16,216 nucleotides of DNA from Arthrobacter sp. (GTDB taxonomy: Bacteria; Actinomycetota; Actinomycetes; Actinomycetales; Micrococcaceae), in NCBI GenBank assembly GCA_031178585.1, contig JAPSIT010000033.1:1-16216 (forward strand), in the 5' to 3' direction. Every line of letters begins with the position of its first letter. Position 1 is the stretch's first letter. Below the pieces are notes generated by a model. That model was not told the DNA's origin, made no database searches, and worked only from the letters and a program-made list of their open reading frames with translations. Shown one piece after another: positions 6,385 to 14,112 of the stretch. Made by a program: the position numbers and the translations under genes.

Positions 6385-7311
6385 TTAAGCGCGCGGATGG
6401 GCTTGCTGGTAGCTTTGCCGCAGCCGGTCCACGGAAACGTGTGTATAGATCTGGGTGGTTGCCAGGCTGCTGTGCCCGAGGATTTCCTGCACGGCCCGCA
6501 GGTCGGCACCGCCATCCAGCAGATGGGTTGCGGCCGAGTGGCGCAGGGCATGGGGGCCGGTGGCGGCGGTGTCGCCCAACGCTTCGAAGAGGTCCTTGAC
6601 CACACTCCGGACCTGGCGCTGGTCCACACGGTTTCCCCTGACACCCAGAAACAGTGCGGGGCCGCTACCGGAGGTGGCGAGCTTGCCGCGCCCCCGGCGC
6701 AGCCAATCGTCGACGGCGAGCGCGGCCGGCAGCCCGTAGGGAACGGTCCGTTCCTTGTTGCCCTTGCCGAGGACCCGCAGCGTCCGGCGGTCCGGGTCGA
6801 GGTCGTCGATGTCCAGGCCTGCCAGTTCGCCGACGCGGATCCCGGTGGCGTACAGCAGCTCGACCATGGCCCGGTCCCGCAGCGCCATGGGCGCCCCCTC
6901 CTGCGCCGCAAGGTCCAGGTCCGTGAGCAGCCGGACAAGCTGCTGTTGCTGAAGCACCCCCGGCAGTGAGCCTTCTTTCTTCGGCGCCTTCAGGCGCAGT
7001 GCGGGATCCGTCTCGATGAGTTCCTCGCGCAACGCCCAGGCCATGAAGCTGCGGGCGGTGGCAGAGCGGCGGGCGAGGGTGGAACGGGAGGCGCCTGCCT
7101 GGCTCTGGCTGCCCAGCCAGCGCCGGAGCGTGCCCAGCTCGATCCCGCTGACTTGGCCGACACCCTCCTGAGCCGCGTGGTCCAGCAGGCTGCCCACGTC
7201 CGAAAGGTAGGCACGAACAGTATGCACGGAACGTGCCCGCTCGCCCTCAAGGTAGCGGCCGAAGCTGGTGAGGGCCTCAGACAGCGCCGGCGGCAGTTCC
7301 TTGTTTTCCAC
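6385..7311 (-). CDS. xerC: Tyrosine recombinase XerC
   Basis: XerC, with XerD, cuts and rejoins DNA at the chromosomal dif site to resolve dimers before cell division. The 308-residue protein has an N-terminal SAM-like DNA-binding domain (about 8-105) and the C-terminal catalytic domain with every key residue: Arg159 in ATGIRVGEL, Lys183 in LGKGNKERTVP, His254 and Arg257 in PHALRHSAATHL, His280 in LGHSSLATT and the nucleophile Tyr289 in TQIYTHV. Length and motifs are those of a housekeeping Xer protein rather than a phage integrase, and its surroundings are conserved chromosomal genes. The start is GTG at 7311 with GGGAAAG 7 bp upstream. It follows dprA after 89 bp, so it could share its transcript; no convincing promoter is seen in that gap. 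Confidence 0.93.
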   Translation of the reverse strand: MENKELPPALSEALTSFGRYLEGERARSVHTVRAYLSDVGSLLDHAAQEGVGQVSGIELGTLRRWLGSQSQAGASRSTLARRSATARSFMAWALREELIETDPALRLKAPKKEGSLPGVLQQQQLVRLLTDLDLAAQEGAPMALRDRAMVELLYATGIRVGELAGLDIDDLDPDRRTLRVLGKGNKERTVPYGLPAALAVDDWLRRGRGKLATSGSGPALFLGVRGNRVDQRQVRSVVKDLFEALGDTAATGPHALRHSAATHLLDGGADLRAVQEILGHSSLATTQIYTHVSVDRLRQSYQQAHPRA

Positions 7312-7400
7312 GCTCTCACTTTCCCAGTAATCCGCGGGCGGTCAAGGATCACTTCCGGCGCGCCGTCCGTCATCCCCGAGGCTGCTCCCCCGCCCGGCAT

Positions 7401-8585
7401 TCAACCCTCGTTCTTGGACCGCTTCCATCCGCCGCCGTGGGATTCTGCCAGCCCGAGCAGACCCAGCCTGCCGAGTCCGGCCCTCACCGATTCGGCCCCT
7501 AGTCCTGCCACAGTGCAGAGTTTCTCCACCGAACTGGTGGACCGCAGCGGCAGGGCGTCCAGCAGAATCAGGTCTTCCAGGGTCAAGCCGTCGTGGACAG
7601 CGCTTCCACCATCGCGCGCGTCCGGCAGGAACTCACCACTTGGCGCTCCCAGCTCTGCAATCTCAGCGGCATCCGTCACGCAGACGGCACCGCCCTCGCG
7701 GAGGAGACGGTGGCAGCCGGCGGAGTTGGCGCTGTGAACTGATCCCGGTACAGCTCCAACGGCCCTGCCCAACGTCTCTGCGTGGTGGGCAGTGTTCAAT
7801 GCCCCGGACCGCCACCGGGCCTCCACGACCACTGTGACCGATGCCAGGGCTGCGATAAGCCTGTTCCGTTGGAGGAAGCGGTAGCGCGTGGGTGCCGACC
7901 CAGGAGGCACCTCGGCCAGGACGGCTCCCTGGTTCACAACAGCCCGCAGCAGATCCTCGTTGCCCGACGGGTAGAAACGGTCAACTCCCCCGGCCATCAC
8001 AGCGATGGTGGGCAGGGCTTCCGAAACGCCTGCCAGCGCCGCTCTGTGCGCGTGGGCGTCGATGCCGTAGGCCCCTCCCGAAACCACTGTGAAACCCCGC
8101 TGCGACAGGGAATAGGCAAGGTCGCCGGTTACGGCTGCTCCATAACTCGTGCTGTCCCGGGAGCCTACCAGTGCAATGGATTTCCGCGCCGGAGGAAGCT
8201 CCTGCTCAACGCCGCGCCACCACAGGCAGATGGGTTCATTAATGCCGAGGTCGCCCAGTTGCTGCGGCCACAAATCGTCGCCCGGAATGATCAGTCGGCC
8301 GCCAATGCGCTGCATCGTTGCCAGGTCGCGTTCCGGCGCCAGGTCAGGAATCCTTGGGACCCACCGCTTCAGCGCGGCTGCCATTCCCGCCCAGGACGTC
8401 GCGGCGCCGTGTTCGGCGAGAACACCCGTCAGTTCCTGTTCCAAGGCGGGACTGAAGCTGATCTCTCCTGTGGCTATCCGGAGTGCATCCTGTGCCCCCA
8501 CTTTCTTCACCAGCGCAAGGCCGGCTGAGTCCTGGGGCTCCATCAGTCTGGAAAGGGCGGCGCGTGCGGTTCTCTCGTTATGCAA
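7401..8585 (-). CDS. dprA: DNA-processing protein DprA
   Basis: DprA binds incoming single-stranded DNA and loads RecA during natural transformation. The 394-residue protein has an N-terminal helical (SAM-like) region, the Rossmann-fold core with GSRDSTSYG (141-149), SGGAYGIDAHAH (169-180) and RFLQRNRLIAALA (236-248), and a C-terminal winged-helix-like part (about 325-385) ending in a basic tail. The core loop has Gln239 where many homologues have Pro. I accept the TTG start at 8585: AAGGA stands 7 bp upstream, the gap to the comM stop is only 12 bp, and the reading frame upstream is closed by that layout. It forms an operon with comM and yraN. Whether this organism is naturally competent cannot be told from the window, since dprA is kept in many bacteria not known to transform. 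Confidence 0.93.
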   Translation of the reverse strand: MHNERTARAALSRLMEPQDSAGLALVKKVGAQDALRIATGEISFSPALEQELTGVLAEHGAATSWAGMAAALKRWVPRIPDLAPERDLATMQRIGGRLIIPGDDLWPQQLGDLGINEPICLWWRGVEQELPPARKSIALVGSRDSTSYGAAVTGDLAYSLSQRGFTVVSGGAYGIDAHAHRAALAGVSEALPTIAVMAGGVDRFYPSGNEDLLRAVVNQGAVLAEVPPGSAPTRYRFLQRNRLIAALASVTVVVEARWRSGALNTAHHAETLGRAVGAVPGSVHSANSAGCHRLLREGGAVCVTDAAEIAELGAPSGEFLPDARDGGSAVHDGLTLEDLILLDALPLRSTSSVEKLCTVAGLGAESVRAGLGRLGLLGLAESHGGGWKRSKNEG

Positions 8586-8597
8586 AAAAGGTTCCTT

Positions 8598-10142
8598 TCA
8601 CGCGGCGGCCGAAGCCGCCTGCCGGAGGCTCAGGGCCTGTCCGATGTCATTGGCGTCCGGCCGTTCCCGGCAGGCCAGGTCCGCGAGAGTCCACGCCAGG
8701 CGCAGCACCCGGTCGTACCCGCGGGCTGTCAGCACTCCCCTTTCGAGGGAGCGGTCCAGAATGCGCGTGGTCCCGGACGCCAGCCTCAGCTCCCCGCGCA
8801 GGACGTGCCCCGGAACCTGAGAGTTGGTCTCCATCCCCAAGGGCCCAAGTCGCTGCAGTTGCCGCTCCCTGGCTGCCCGGACCCGCCCGCCGACTGTGGC
8901 AGTGTCCTCCTCGCCACCGGACTGGCCGAAGTTGGCCAGCGAGACACGCTCCACCTCCAGCTGGATGTCCACCCGGTCAAGGAGCGGACCCGACAGACGC
9001 CCCAGGTACCGCCGGCGCATCGTGGGCGTGCAGGTACAGTCGATGCCTTTGCCTGATGCCTTGCCGCAGGGACACGGGTTGGCAGCCAACACCAGCTGAA
9101 AGCGGGCAGGGTAGGCAGCCGTACCTGCAGAACGGTGAATGACGAGCTCGCCGCTTTCCAGGGGCTGGCGGAGCGCATCAAGAACCCTGCGTTCGTACTC
9201 CGGTGCCTCGTCCAGGAAAAGAATGCCTCGGTGCGCCCGGGACGCAGCCCCGGGCCGCGGCAGGCCCGAACCGCCGCCGATGATGGCAGCAGAGGTTGCA
9301 GTGTGGTGCGGATTCTCGAACGGCGGGCGCCGCACCAGCTGCAGTGCGGAGGACCGCAGCTGGCACAGGGAGTGGATGGCCGTCACCTCCATTGCCTCCG
9401 TGTCACCCAGATCGGGCAGGAGCCCGGGCAGTCGCTCAGCGAGCATCGTCTTGCCTGCTCCTGGCGGCCCGGTGAGGAGCACATGGTGGGCACCGGCGGC
9501 AGCAACCTCCAGTGCCCGCCGGGCGTCAGCCTGCCCCGCCACGTCACACATGTCGGGAATGCTGCCGGGCACCGACGAGGTTTCTTCCCCCGGTGGCTCG
9601 TCGTCCGGATCGAAGTCCAGCGCCAGTTCCTGGGGGTCGGCGCCAAAATCGAAGGCAAGCCGCGCGAGGGTTCTGTAGCCCTTGACCCGGGCACCGGTCA
9701 CGAGCGCTGCCTCAGCGGCGTTGGCCTGCGCCACGACAATGTCTGCATAGCCTGCCTGCACTGCGGCCATGACGGCAGGAAGGACACCGCGGACTGGACG
9801 CAGCCTGCCGTCCAGGCCCAGTTCGGCAATGAAGACGGTGCGGCCGGTGGTCCGGATGTCACCGGCGGCGCGCAAAACCGCCATCGTGATGGCAAGATCA
9901 AAGCCCGAGCCGCTCTTGGGCAAGGAAGCAGGAATGAGGTTCGCCGTGATTTTTCGCCGGCTCAGCGGAATCCCGGAGTTTTGTGCCGCAGACCTGATCC
10001 GCTCCTTGGCCTCATTGAGCGAAGCATCGGGAAGGCCGAGGATGATGAATGCCGGCAAGGTTTGGCCAATGTCGGCCTCGACCTCCACGATGTAACCGTT
10101 CAGTCCCACCAAGGCCACGGAATAGGTCCTTCCCAAGGCCAC
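8598..10142 (-). CDS. comM: YifB/ComM family magnesium chelatase-like AAA+ ATPase
   Basis: ComM is a hexameric DNA helicase that promotes branch migration during recombination of taken-up DNA in competent bacteria. This 514-residue protein has the N-terminal Lon-protease-like (ChlI) domain (about 1-170), Walker A GPPGAGKT at 225-232, Walker B ILFLDE at 307-312, and NPCPCG at 355-360 followed by CTC at 369-371; these four Cys probably bind zinc. The C-terminal Mg-chelatase domain has ARERQLQRL and a helical end. It lacks metal-chelatase partner genes nearby, which argues against tetrapyrrole synthesis. The start GTG at 10142 shares its first base with the yraN stop (TAGTG), so translation is coupled. 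The RPGAASRAHRG stretch before Walker B looks like the actinobacterial form. Role in uptake versus general recombination is uncertain here. Confidence 0.93.
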   Translation of the reverse strand: MALGRTYSVALVGLNGYIVEVEADIGQTLPAFIILGLPDASLNEAKERIRSAAQNSGIPLSRRKITANLIPASLPKSGSGFDLAITMAVLRAAGDIRTTGRTVFIAELGLDGRLRPVRGVLPAVMAAVQAGYADIVVAQANAAEAALVTGARVKGYRTLARLAFDFGADPQELALDFDPDDEPPGEETSSVPGSIPDMCDVAGQADARRALEVAAAGAHHVLLTGPPGAGKTMLAERLPGLLPDLGDTEAMEVTAIHSLCQLRSSALQLVRRPPFENPHHTATSAAIIGGGSGLPRPGAASRAHRGILFLDEAPEYERRVLDALRQPLESGELVIHRSAGTAAYPARFQLVLAANPCPCGKASGKGIDCTCTPTMRRRYLGRLSGPLLDRVDIQLEVERVSLANFGQSGGEEDTATVGGRVRAARERQLQRLGPLGMETNSQVPGHVLRGELRLASGTTRILDRSLERGVLTARGYDRVLRLAWTLADLACRERPDANDIGQALSLRQAASAAA

Positions 10143-10498
10143 TACCCCACCCCCTTGAGATGCTCAAGGGTCGGCTCGCACACGCCGTCGTCCAGCACCG
10201 CAATCACATCCACGCGGCGCAGCGGGATCCGCAGCCCCCGGTGGCCGCACCAGGCGGCTCCCAGCCGGTGCAGCCGGGCAAGTTTCTCGCGGCCCACCGC
10301 CTCGAAGGGGTGGCCGTAGGCAAGGGACCGGCGCGTTTTCACCTCGGCAATAACCAGCGCATCGCCGTCGAGGGCAACAATGTCGATTTCCCCATCAGTG
10401 CAGCGCCAGTTGCGCTCCACGATGAGCATGCCCAGCGATTCCAAGTACGCTGTGGCGAGCTCTTCACCACGCCGGCCCAGCACGTCTTTGGCTTTCAT
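10142..10498 (-). CDS. YraN family (UPF0102) nuclease-like protein
   Basis: A 118-residue protein of the YraN/UPF0102 family, which has a restriction-endonuclease-like fold. The putative PD-(D/E)XK residues are visible as GEIDIVA (Glu37, Asp39) and AEVKTR (Glu52, Lys54); GRRGEELA (8-15) is the family's N-terminal signature. The biochemical role is not established, although a Holliday-junction resolvase-like or DNA-repair function is often suggested from the fold. Its place directly before comM and dprA, with a one-base stop/start overlap, fits a role in handling DNA. The ATG at 10498 has a strong ribosome site, GGAGGT, 3-4 bp upstream. It is cytoplasmic by appearance. Gene family secure; function open. 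Confidence 0.9.
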   Translation of the reverse strand: MKAKDVLGRRGEELATAYLESLGMLIVERNWRCTDGEIDIVALDGDALVIAEVKTRRSLAYGHPFEAVGREKLARLHRLGAAWCGHRGLRIPLRRVDVIAVLDDGVCEPTLEHLKGVG

Positions 10499-10638
10499 AT
10501 CTACCTCCGCAACCAGAGTGCAGGGGCAGCGTCAGAACGGATACGGAACCGTTGGCGTATGTGGGAAAAGTGGCTAAACGTACGGCTGTGGAGGGAAAGT
10601 CGGCCCGCCGCAAAGACCTCAGGACCGCCGGCGCCGGA

Positions 10639-10965
10639 TCAGTTGCCCAGGTCGACGTCCTTGGGCAATGCAAGCTCTTCGTTGCGCGGCAGCTCCTCGA
10701 CGTTGACGTCCTTGAAGGTGATGACGCGGACGCTCTTGACGAAGCGGGCGGAGCGGTAGACGTCCCACACCCAGGCATCCTGCAGCGTCAGGTCGAAGTA
10801 CACCTCGCCGTCGGCACTGCGCGCCTGCAGGTCTACGTGGTTGGCAAGGTAGAAGCGGCGCTCGGTCTCGACCACGTAGCTGAACAGCCCGACGACATCA
10901 CGGTATTCGCGGTAGAGCTGGAGCTCCATGTCGGTTTCGTAGTTTTCAAGATCCTCGGCGCTCAT
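10639..10965 (-). CDS. DUF2469 family protein
   Basis: A 108-residue acidic protein that I recognise as the DUF2469 family, found across actinobacteria (Rv2901c in Mycobacterium tuberculosis). It is very conserved: MSAEDLENYETDMELQLYREY at the N-terminus, then VVETERRFYLAN, DGEVYFDLTLQDAWVWDVYR and ARFVKSVRVITFKDVNVEEL. The high share of aromatic and acidic residues suggests a compact soluble protein, probably with a protein or RNA partner. No catalytic motif is evident. I chose ATG at 10965 because the conserved family start MSAEDLE lies there, although the ribosome site (GATGGAA) is poor; an in-frame ATG at 10983 is the alternative. It lies between rnhB and yraN, as in other actinobacteria. 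The 140-bp gap to yraN shows no strong promoter or terminator to me. Confidence 0.88.
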   Translation of the reverse strand: MSAEDLENYETDMELQLYREYRDVVGLFSYVVETERRFYLANHVDLQARSADGEVYFDLTLQDAWVWDVYRSARFVKSVRVITFKDVNVEELPRNEELALPKDVDLGN

Positions 10966-11080
10966 GGTTCCATCTTGCACCATGGAGCGGCCCGCCGCGC
11001 ACCAACAGCAAGCGCACCGGTCACCGGCACCCTGCACTGACGCGGCAGCGGCAGGAGCACTGGCTCCGTGAGCAATGACA

Positions 11081-11752
11081 TTATTCGGACAGCAGGTTCC
11101 AGCTCACGCGGTGGTAAGGGCTCGGTCCGGCGGTCCGGATGGCCTCCCGGTGCGCCGCCGTGCCATAGCCCTTGTTGACGTCCCAGCTGAAGGCGGGATA
11201 CTCGACATGCAACTCCTGCATGGTGCGGTCCCTTTCCACTTTGGCCAGGACGCTGGCCGCGGCGACGCTCAGGCACTGCATGTCCGCCTTGACCAGCGTG
11301 TGGACCGGCGCATCGCACCCCTGCTCCACCACGACCTCGTCAAACAGCGAGGGCTGCGCGTCAGGAGACAGCCAGTTGTGGCTCCCGTCCAGCAGCACAA
11401 CATCCGGAGTGATTCCGGTGCCCAGTATCTGGAACCATGCCCGGTTGCCTGCCGTCCGGAGTGCCCCCATGATGCCCAGTTCATCGATTTCGCGGGCGGT
11501 GGCATGCCCCACGGCTGACGCAACGCTCCAAGCCCGCACCAGCGGATCCAACCGCTCACGGTCTGCTGCTTTCAGCAGCTTGCTGTCCCGGACGTCCGCC
11601 AGCAGTTCCATACGTCGCAGATCCACGACGGCGATTCCCACACTGACGGGGCCGGCCAGGGCACCGCGGCCTACTTCATCGACACCTGCGAGGAACCGAG
11701 CACCCCGCGGGAGGAAGCGCTTCTCGTAGTCAAGGGTTGGGGCAACGGACAT
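11081..11752 (-). CDS. rnhB: Ribonuclease HII
   Basis: RNase HII nicks DNA 5' of embedded ribonucleotides and starts ribonucleotide excision repair; it also removes RNA of RNA-DNA hybrids. The 223-residue protein has the four metal-binding acidic residues: Asp25 and Glu26 in [13 protein letters not shown], Asp122 in LLDGSHNW and Asp157 in [21 protein letters not shown]. The signature Asp-Ser-Lys (56-58) and the NKGYGT loop near the C-terminus are also present. The start is either ATG at 11752 or the GTG one codon earlier, whose first base overlaps the TAG stop of lepB; in both cases the genes are tightly coupled. A gap of 115 bp separates it from the DUF2469 gene, with no clear terminator. 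Confidence 0.95.
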   Translation of the reverse strand: MSVAPTLDYEKRFLPRGARFLAGVDEVGRGALAGPVSVGIAVVDLRRMELLADVRDSKLLKAADRERLDPLVRAWSVASAVGHATAREIDELGIMGALRTAGNRAWFQILGTGITPDVVLLDGSHNWLSPDAQPSLFDEVVVEQGCDAPVHTLVKADMQCLSVAAASVLAKVERDRTMQELHVEYPAFSWDVNKGYGTAAHREAIRTAGPSPYHRVSWNLLSE

Positions 11753-11754
11753 CA

Positions 11755-12768
11755 CTAGCCTGCCGGAGGAACGCTCTTGAACACGTCCGGATAATTGTCC
11801 AGGCCCGACCAGCGGTTCAGCGGCCAGGCGATGACCGCTGCACGGCCCTCGATGTCGGCGATGTCAACGAAACCGCCGTTCGAATCGGTGTGCGCCCGGG
11901 AGTCCGCGGAGTGGTTGCGGTTGTCGCCCATCACCCAGACCTTGCCTTCCGGCACAACGACGTCAAAATTGCGCACCATTGGCACTTCGGCAGGGTTGAC
12001 GTACTTTTCGTCCAGCGGAGCTCCGTTGACTGTCACTTTGCCGTCGGCGTCGCAACACACCACATGGTCACCGGGGAGGCCGATGACACGCTTGACGAGG
12101 TGCTGCTCCGAGTTGTCAGGAAGCAGGCCCACAAACGTCAGGCCGTCTTCAACGAAGGTGAAGGGGCCGTCGACTTTCTGCGGTGTGGGTGGCAGCCAGC
12201 CCTTGGTGTCCTTGAACACCACCACGTCGCCGCGTTCGAGTGCGAAAGGTTCCGGAACCAGCAGATTGACGAAGATGCGATCGTTTACGTCAAGGGTACT
12301 CACCATGGACTCTGACGGAATGTAGAAGGCACGGAACAGGAACGTTTTGATGAGGAAGGAGAGGACGACGGCGATGATCACCACCGTGGCGATCTCCTTC
12401 AACCACACCATAAGGGGGTTGCGGGCAGGAGCCTGCTTTTTCCGGTCACCCCCGGCAAGCCTGGCACCGGCGCGGGGACGCTTTCCCTGCAGTGCAGCGG
12501 CTCCGTCGTCAGCAGCGGGCGCACCGTTGTCGCCGCGCGTGGCGCGTACGGTGGACGTGGCAGCTTCGGTGGACGTGCCAGCATCGATGGGCCTGACCGT
12601 AAACGGCTCTTCCCGGCCCTTCGCTACAGCAGACTGATCAGCCCGGTCGGCCGGCTGTGTGTCGCCGTCGGGGACGGCCGGTGCCGAAACGGGCTCGCCC
12701 AAAGCGCGCCTTCCAGGCCTGGCAGCAGCCTGCTGCGGCTCGGAAGTCCCGGGGTCTGTCTCGGGCAT
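11755..12768 (-). CDS. lepB: Type I signal peptidase with long N-terminal extension
   Basis: Signal peptidase I cleaves signal peptides from secreted proteins at the outer face of the membrane. The 337-residue protein has the complete Ser-Lys dyad: Ser154 in [10 protein letters not shown] and Lys226 in [13 protein letters not shown], plus GDVVVF (180-185) and the final box [11 protein letters not shown] (281-291). A single membrane segment lies at about 123-143. The first 120 residues are unusual: low-complexity, rich in Ala, Pro, Gly, Asp and Arg, with a basic stretch just before the membrane. They should lie in the cytoplasm and are probably disordered. This ATG follows the stop of the upstream lepB without any gap (TAAATG), so translation is coupled. 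The two paralogues are only moderately alike and both appear active. Confidence 0.93.
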   Translation of the reverse strand: MPETDPGTSEPQQAAARPGRRALGEPVSAPAVPDGDTQPADRADQSAVAKGREEPFTVRPIDAGTSTEAATSTVRATRGDNGAPAADDGAAALQGKRPRAGARLAGGDRKKQAPARNPLMVWLKEIATVVIIAVVLSFLIKTFLFRAFYIPSESMVSTLDVNDRIFVNLLVPEPFALERGDVVVFKDTKGWLPPTPQKVDGPFTFVEDGLTFVGLLPDNSEQHLVKRVIGLPGDHVVCCDADGKVTVNGAPLDEKYVNPAEVPMVRNFDVVVPEGKVWVMGDNRNHSADSRAHTDSNGGFVDIADIEGRAAVIAWPLNRWSGLDNYPDVFKSVPPAG

Positions 12769-13449
12769 TTACTGTCCGTCCTTAGTCGTTGAAGTGGCTG
12801 CCTTGGACGGCCGTACCACTGAGCCAAATCTATCAAGCGGCCAGATGATCTGTACCGGTCTGCCAATCACCCTGTCGATGCGGACCATGCCGCCGCCGGG
12901 TGCGCCAAGGAGGCTGCGGGAGTCGGCGGATACCGAGCGGTGATCCCCCAGGAGCCAGAGCCGGCCGGCCGGCACGGAGACACTGAACTTATGGTTACTG
13001 GGTGCGTCACCGGCATGGATATAGGGTTCCACGACCGGCTGGCCGTTCACTGTGAGCCGCTGCTCGGCATCACAGCACACGACTTTGTCCCCCGGCAGGC
13101 CGATGACGCGCTTGACGTAGGTAGTGTCGCTGCCCGTCACTCCGAGCCAGTGCCCGGCGGAGGCCAGCGCCTCCTGCAACGGACCCGCGCCGGAGCTGAG
13201 GGGGGCAAATGAGCCGCGGCCGTCAAACACCACAACATCGCCGCGGCGGATTGGCTCGGATTGGAAATCTGTGCGCGACACCACGATACGGTCACCGGCA
13301 CTGAAGAGCGGCTCCATGGAGGCCGAGGGGATGTAGTAGACGTCCAGCCACAGTGAACGGACAATGCCGCTGAGCAGCACTGCCAGGGCGAACGCAAGGA
13401 ACACGAAACGCCAGCCCGGTTTCCCTGGCTGGCGTTTTGTGGTGTCCAT
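12769..13449 (-). CDS. lepB: Type I signal peptidase, short form
   Basis: A 226-residue paralogue of the gene that follows it. One membrane segment lies at about 13-33, immediately behind a short basic start (MDTTKRQPGKPGWR). The catalytic pair is Ser44 in YIPSASMEPLF and Lys113 in [22 protein letters not shown] and the last box GDHRSVSADSR are present, with His in place of the more usual Asn of GDNR. Both active-site residues are intact, so it should be a working enzyme rather than a decayed copy. The ATG at 13449 has a weak ribosome site (AGGA, 8 bp upstream), and that site lies within an inverted repeat (13453-13502) that could hide it. It is 86 bp after rplS. Tandem signal peptidase genes behind rplS are a known actinobacterial arrangement. 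Confidence 0.93.
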   Translation of the reverse strand: MDTTKRQPGKPGWRFVFLAFALAVLLSGIVRSLWLDVYYIPSASMEPLFSAGDRIVVSRTDFQSEPIRRGDVVVFDGRGSFAPLSSGAGPLQEALASAGHWLGVTGSDTTYVKRVIGLPGDKVVCCDAEQRLTVNGQPVVEPYIHAGDAPSNHKFSVSVPAGRLWLLGDHRSVSADSRSLLGAPGGGMVRIDRVIGRPVQIIWPLDRFGSVVRPSKAATSTTKDGQ

Positions 13450-13452
13450 GAT

Positions 13453-13502
13453 CCGTATCCTGTGGCGCTGTTGCGGATGGCTCCGGCGCTGGCCGGATAC
13501 GG
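13453..13502 (-). promoter_or_regulatory. Possible RBS-masking inverted repeat before the first lepB
   Basis: CCGTATCC (13453-13460) and GGATACGG (13495-13502) are perfect 8-bp complements separated by 34 bp. On the message the proximal arm covers AGGA of the lepB ribosome site. Two small competing stems, 13483-13496 and 13500-13514, use part of the distal arm. Pairing is seen; control of translation is inferred. Confidence 0.4.
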
Positions 13503-13535
13503 GTCGGGGACCCGCCGTGCAAGTCCGGAAGGGAC

Positions 13536-13895
13536 CTACTTGGCGGTGCTGAAGTCGCGCTTTTCCTTGATCTTCGCAGCCTTACCGCGCAGCGCACGCA
13601 TGTAGTAAAGCTTGGCACGGCGCACGTCACCCTTGGTGACGAGCTCGATCTTTTCGATGATCGGGGAGTGCACCGGGAAGGTACGCTCCACGCCAACACC
13701 GAAGGAAACCTTGCGGACCGTGAAGGTCTCGCGGATGCCGTCACCCTGGCGGCCCAGGACGAAGCCCTGGAAGACCTGGACACGGGAGTTCTTGCCTTCG
13801 ATGATGTTCACGTGCACCTTGAGGGTGTCACCCGCGCGGAACTCGGGAACATCGGTACGCAGCGAAGCTGCATCTACGGAATCGAGGATATGCAT
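13536..13895 (-). CDS. rplS: 50S ribosomal protein L19
   Basis: L19 is a large-subunit protein at the 30S-50S interface. The 119-residue sequence is typical from start to end: [59 protein letters not shown] and [22 protein letters not shown], with a basic C-terminal tail. I chose ATG at 13895 because AGGAG stands 7 bp upstream and the conserved start lies there. The gene has a good promoter (14083-14112) and a structured leader of about 190 bases, so it is probably transcribed apart from the rpsP-trmD operon upstream and may be controlled by its leader. It is followed by lepB after 86 bp, without a convincing terminator, so ribosomal protein and signal peptidase genes probably share a transcript. 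Confidence 0.98.
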   Translation of the reverse strand: MHILDSVDAASLRTDVPEFRAGDTLKVHVNIIEGKNSRVQVFQGFVLGRQGDGIRETFTVRKVSFGVGVERTFPVHSPIIEKIELVTKGDVRRAKLYYMRALRGKAAKIKEKRDFSTAK

Positions 13896-13950
13896 TGATC
13901 CACTCCTGGTGAACGCCACAGGTCATTCACTTTGGGTCACGGCGGCCAAG

Positions 13951-14019
13951 CCCGGATAACGTCCGGGAATCGCTGCCGAAGTGTTGAGGTCCGGTCCCGC
14001 CACCCTTTGGCGGCACCGG
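13951..14019 (-). promoter_or_regulatory. Structured 5' leader of rplS
   Basis: Two stable stems lie in the leader. The first, 13991-14019, pairs CCGGT with ACCGG and CCGCC with GGCGG around a 7-base loop, with one G-G mismatch on the message. The second pairs CCCGGA (13951-13956) with TCCGGG (13962-13967) around 5 bases. Start-proximal leader (13896-13950) has no strong stem that I see. Autoregulation by L19 is possible but not shown. Confidence 0.45.
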
Positions 14020-14082
14020 GGTGTCCCGCTGTTGGTTGCGCTCCCCCTGTGGCAGGTGCGGACCCAGCAGACACAAGGGTTA

Positions 14083-14112
14083 ATTATGCCCCATATTGGT
14101 AGATCTTGGTAA
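14083..14112 (-). promoter_or_regulatory. Promoter of rplS
   Basis: On the minus strand CATAAT (14083-14088) is a near-consensus -10 and TTACCA (14107-14112) a moderate -35, spaced by 18 bp. It lies about 190 bp before the rplS start and just past the trmD terminator. The predicted transcript start is near 14076. Confidence 0.55.

Noticed and set aside
6385..7311. Tyrosine recombinase as the integrase of a mobile element
   Set aside because: Length and motifs match housekeeping XerC, the neighbours are conserved core genes, and no att-like direct repeats or cargo are seen.
9604..9611. DprA core with Gln in place of Pro, and ComM with Ala residues before Walker B, as signs of decay
   Set aside because: The surrounding motifs are intact and these changes look like normal family variation.
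8598..10142. comM read as a magnesium chelatase subunit of tetrapyrrole synthesis
   Set aside because: The N-terminal Lon-like domain and the CPC/CTC cysteines mark the YifB/ComM family, and no chelatase partners are nearby.
9135..10319. 394-codon plus-strand reading frame opposite comM and yraN
   Set aside because: It is antisense to two conserved genes with intact motifs and shows no family resemblance.
11012..11031. Small inverted repeat CCGGT-G-ACCGG type sequence after rnhB as a terminator
   Set aside because: The spacer is too short for an RNA loop and no T-run follows.
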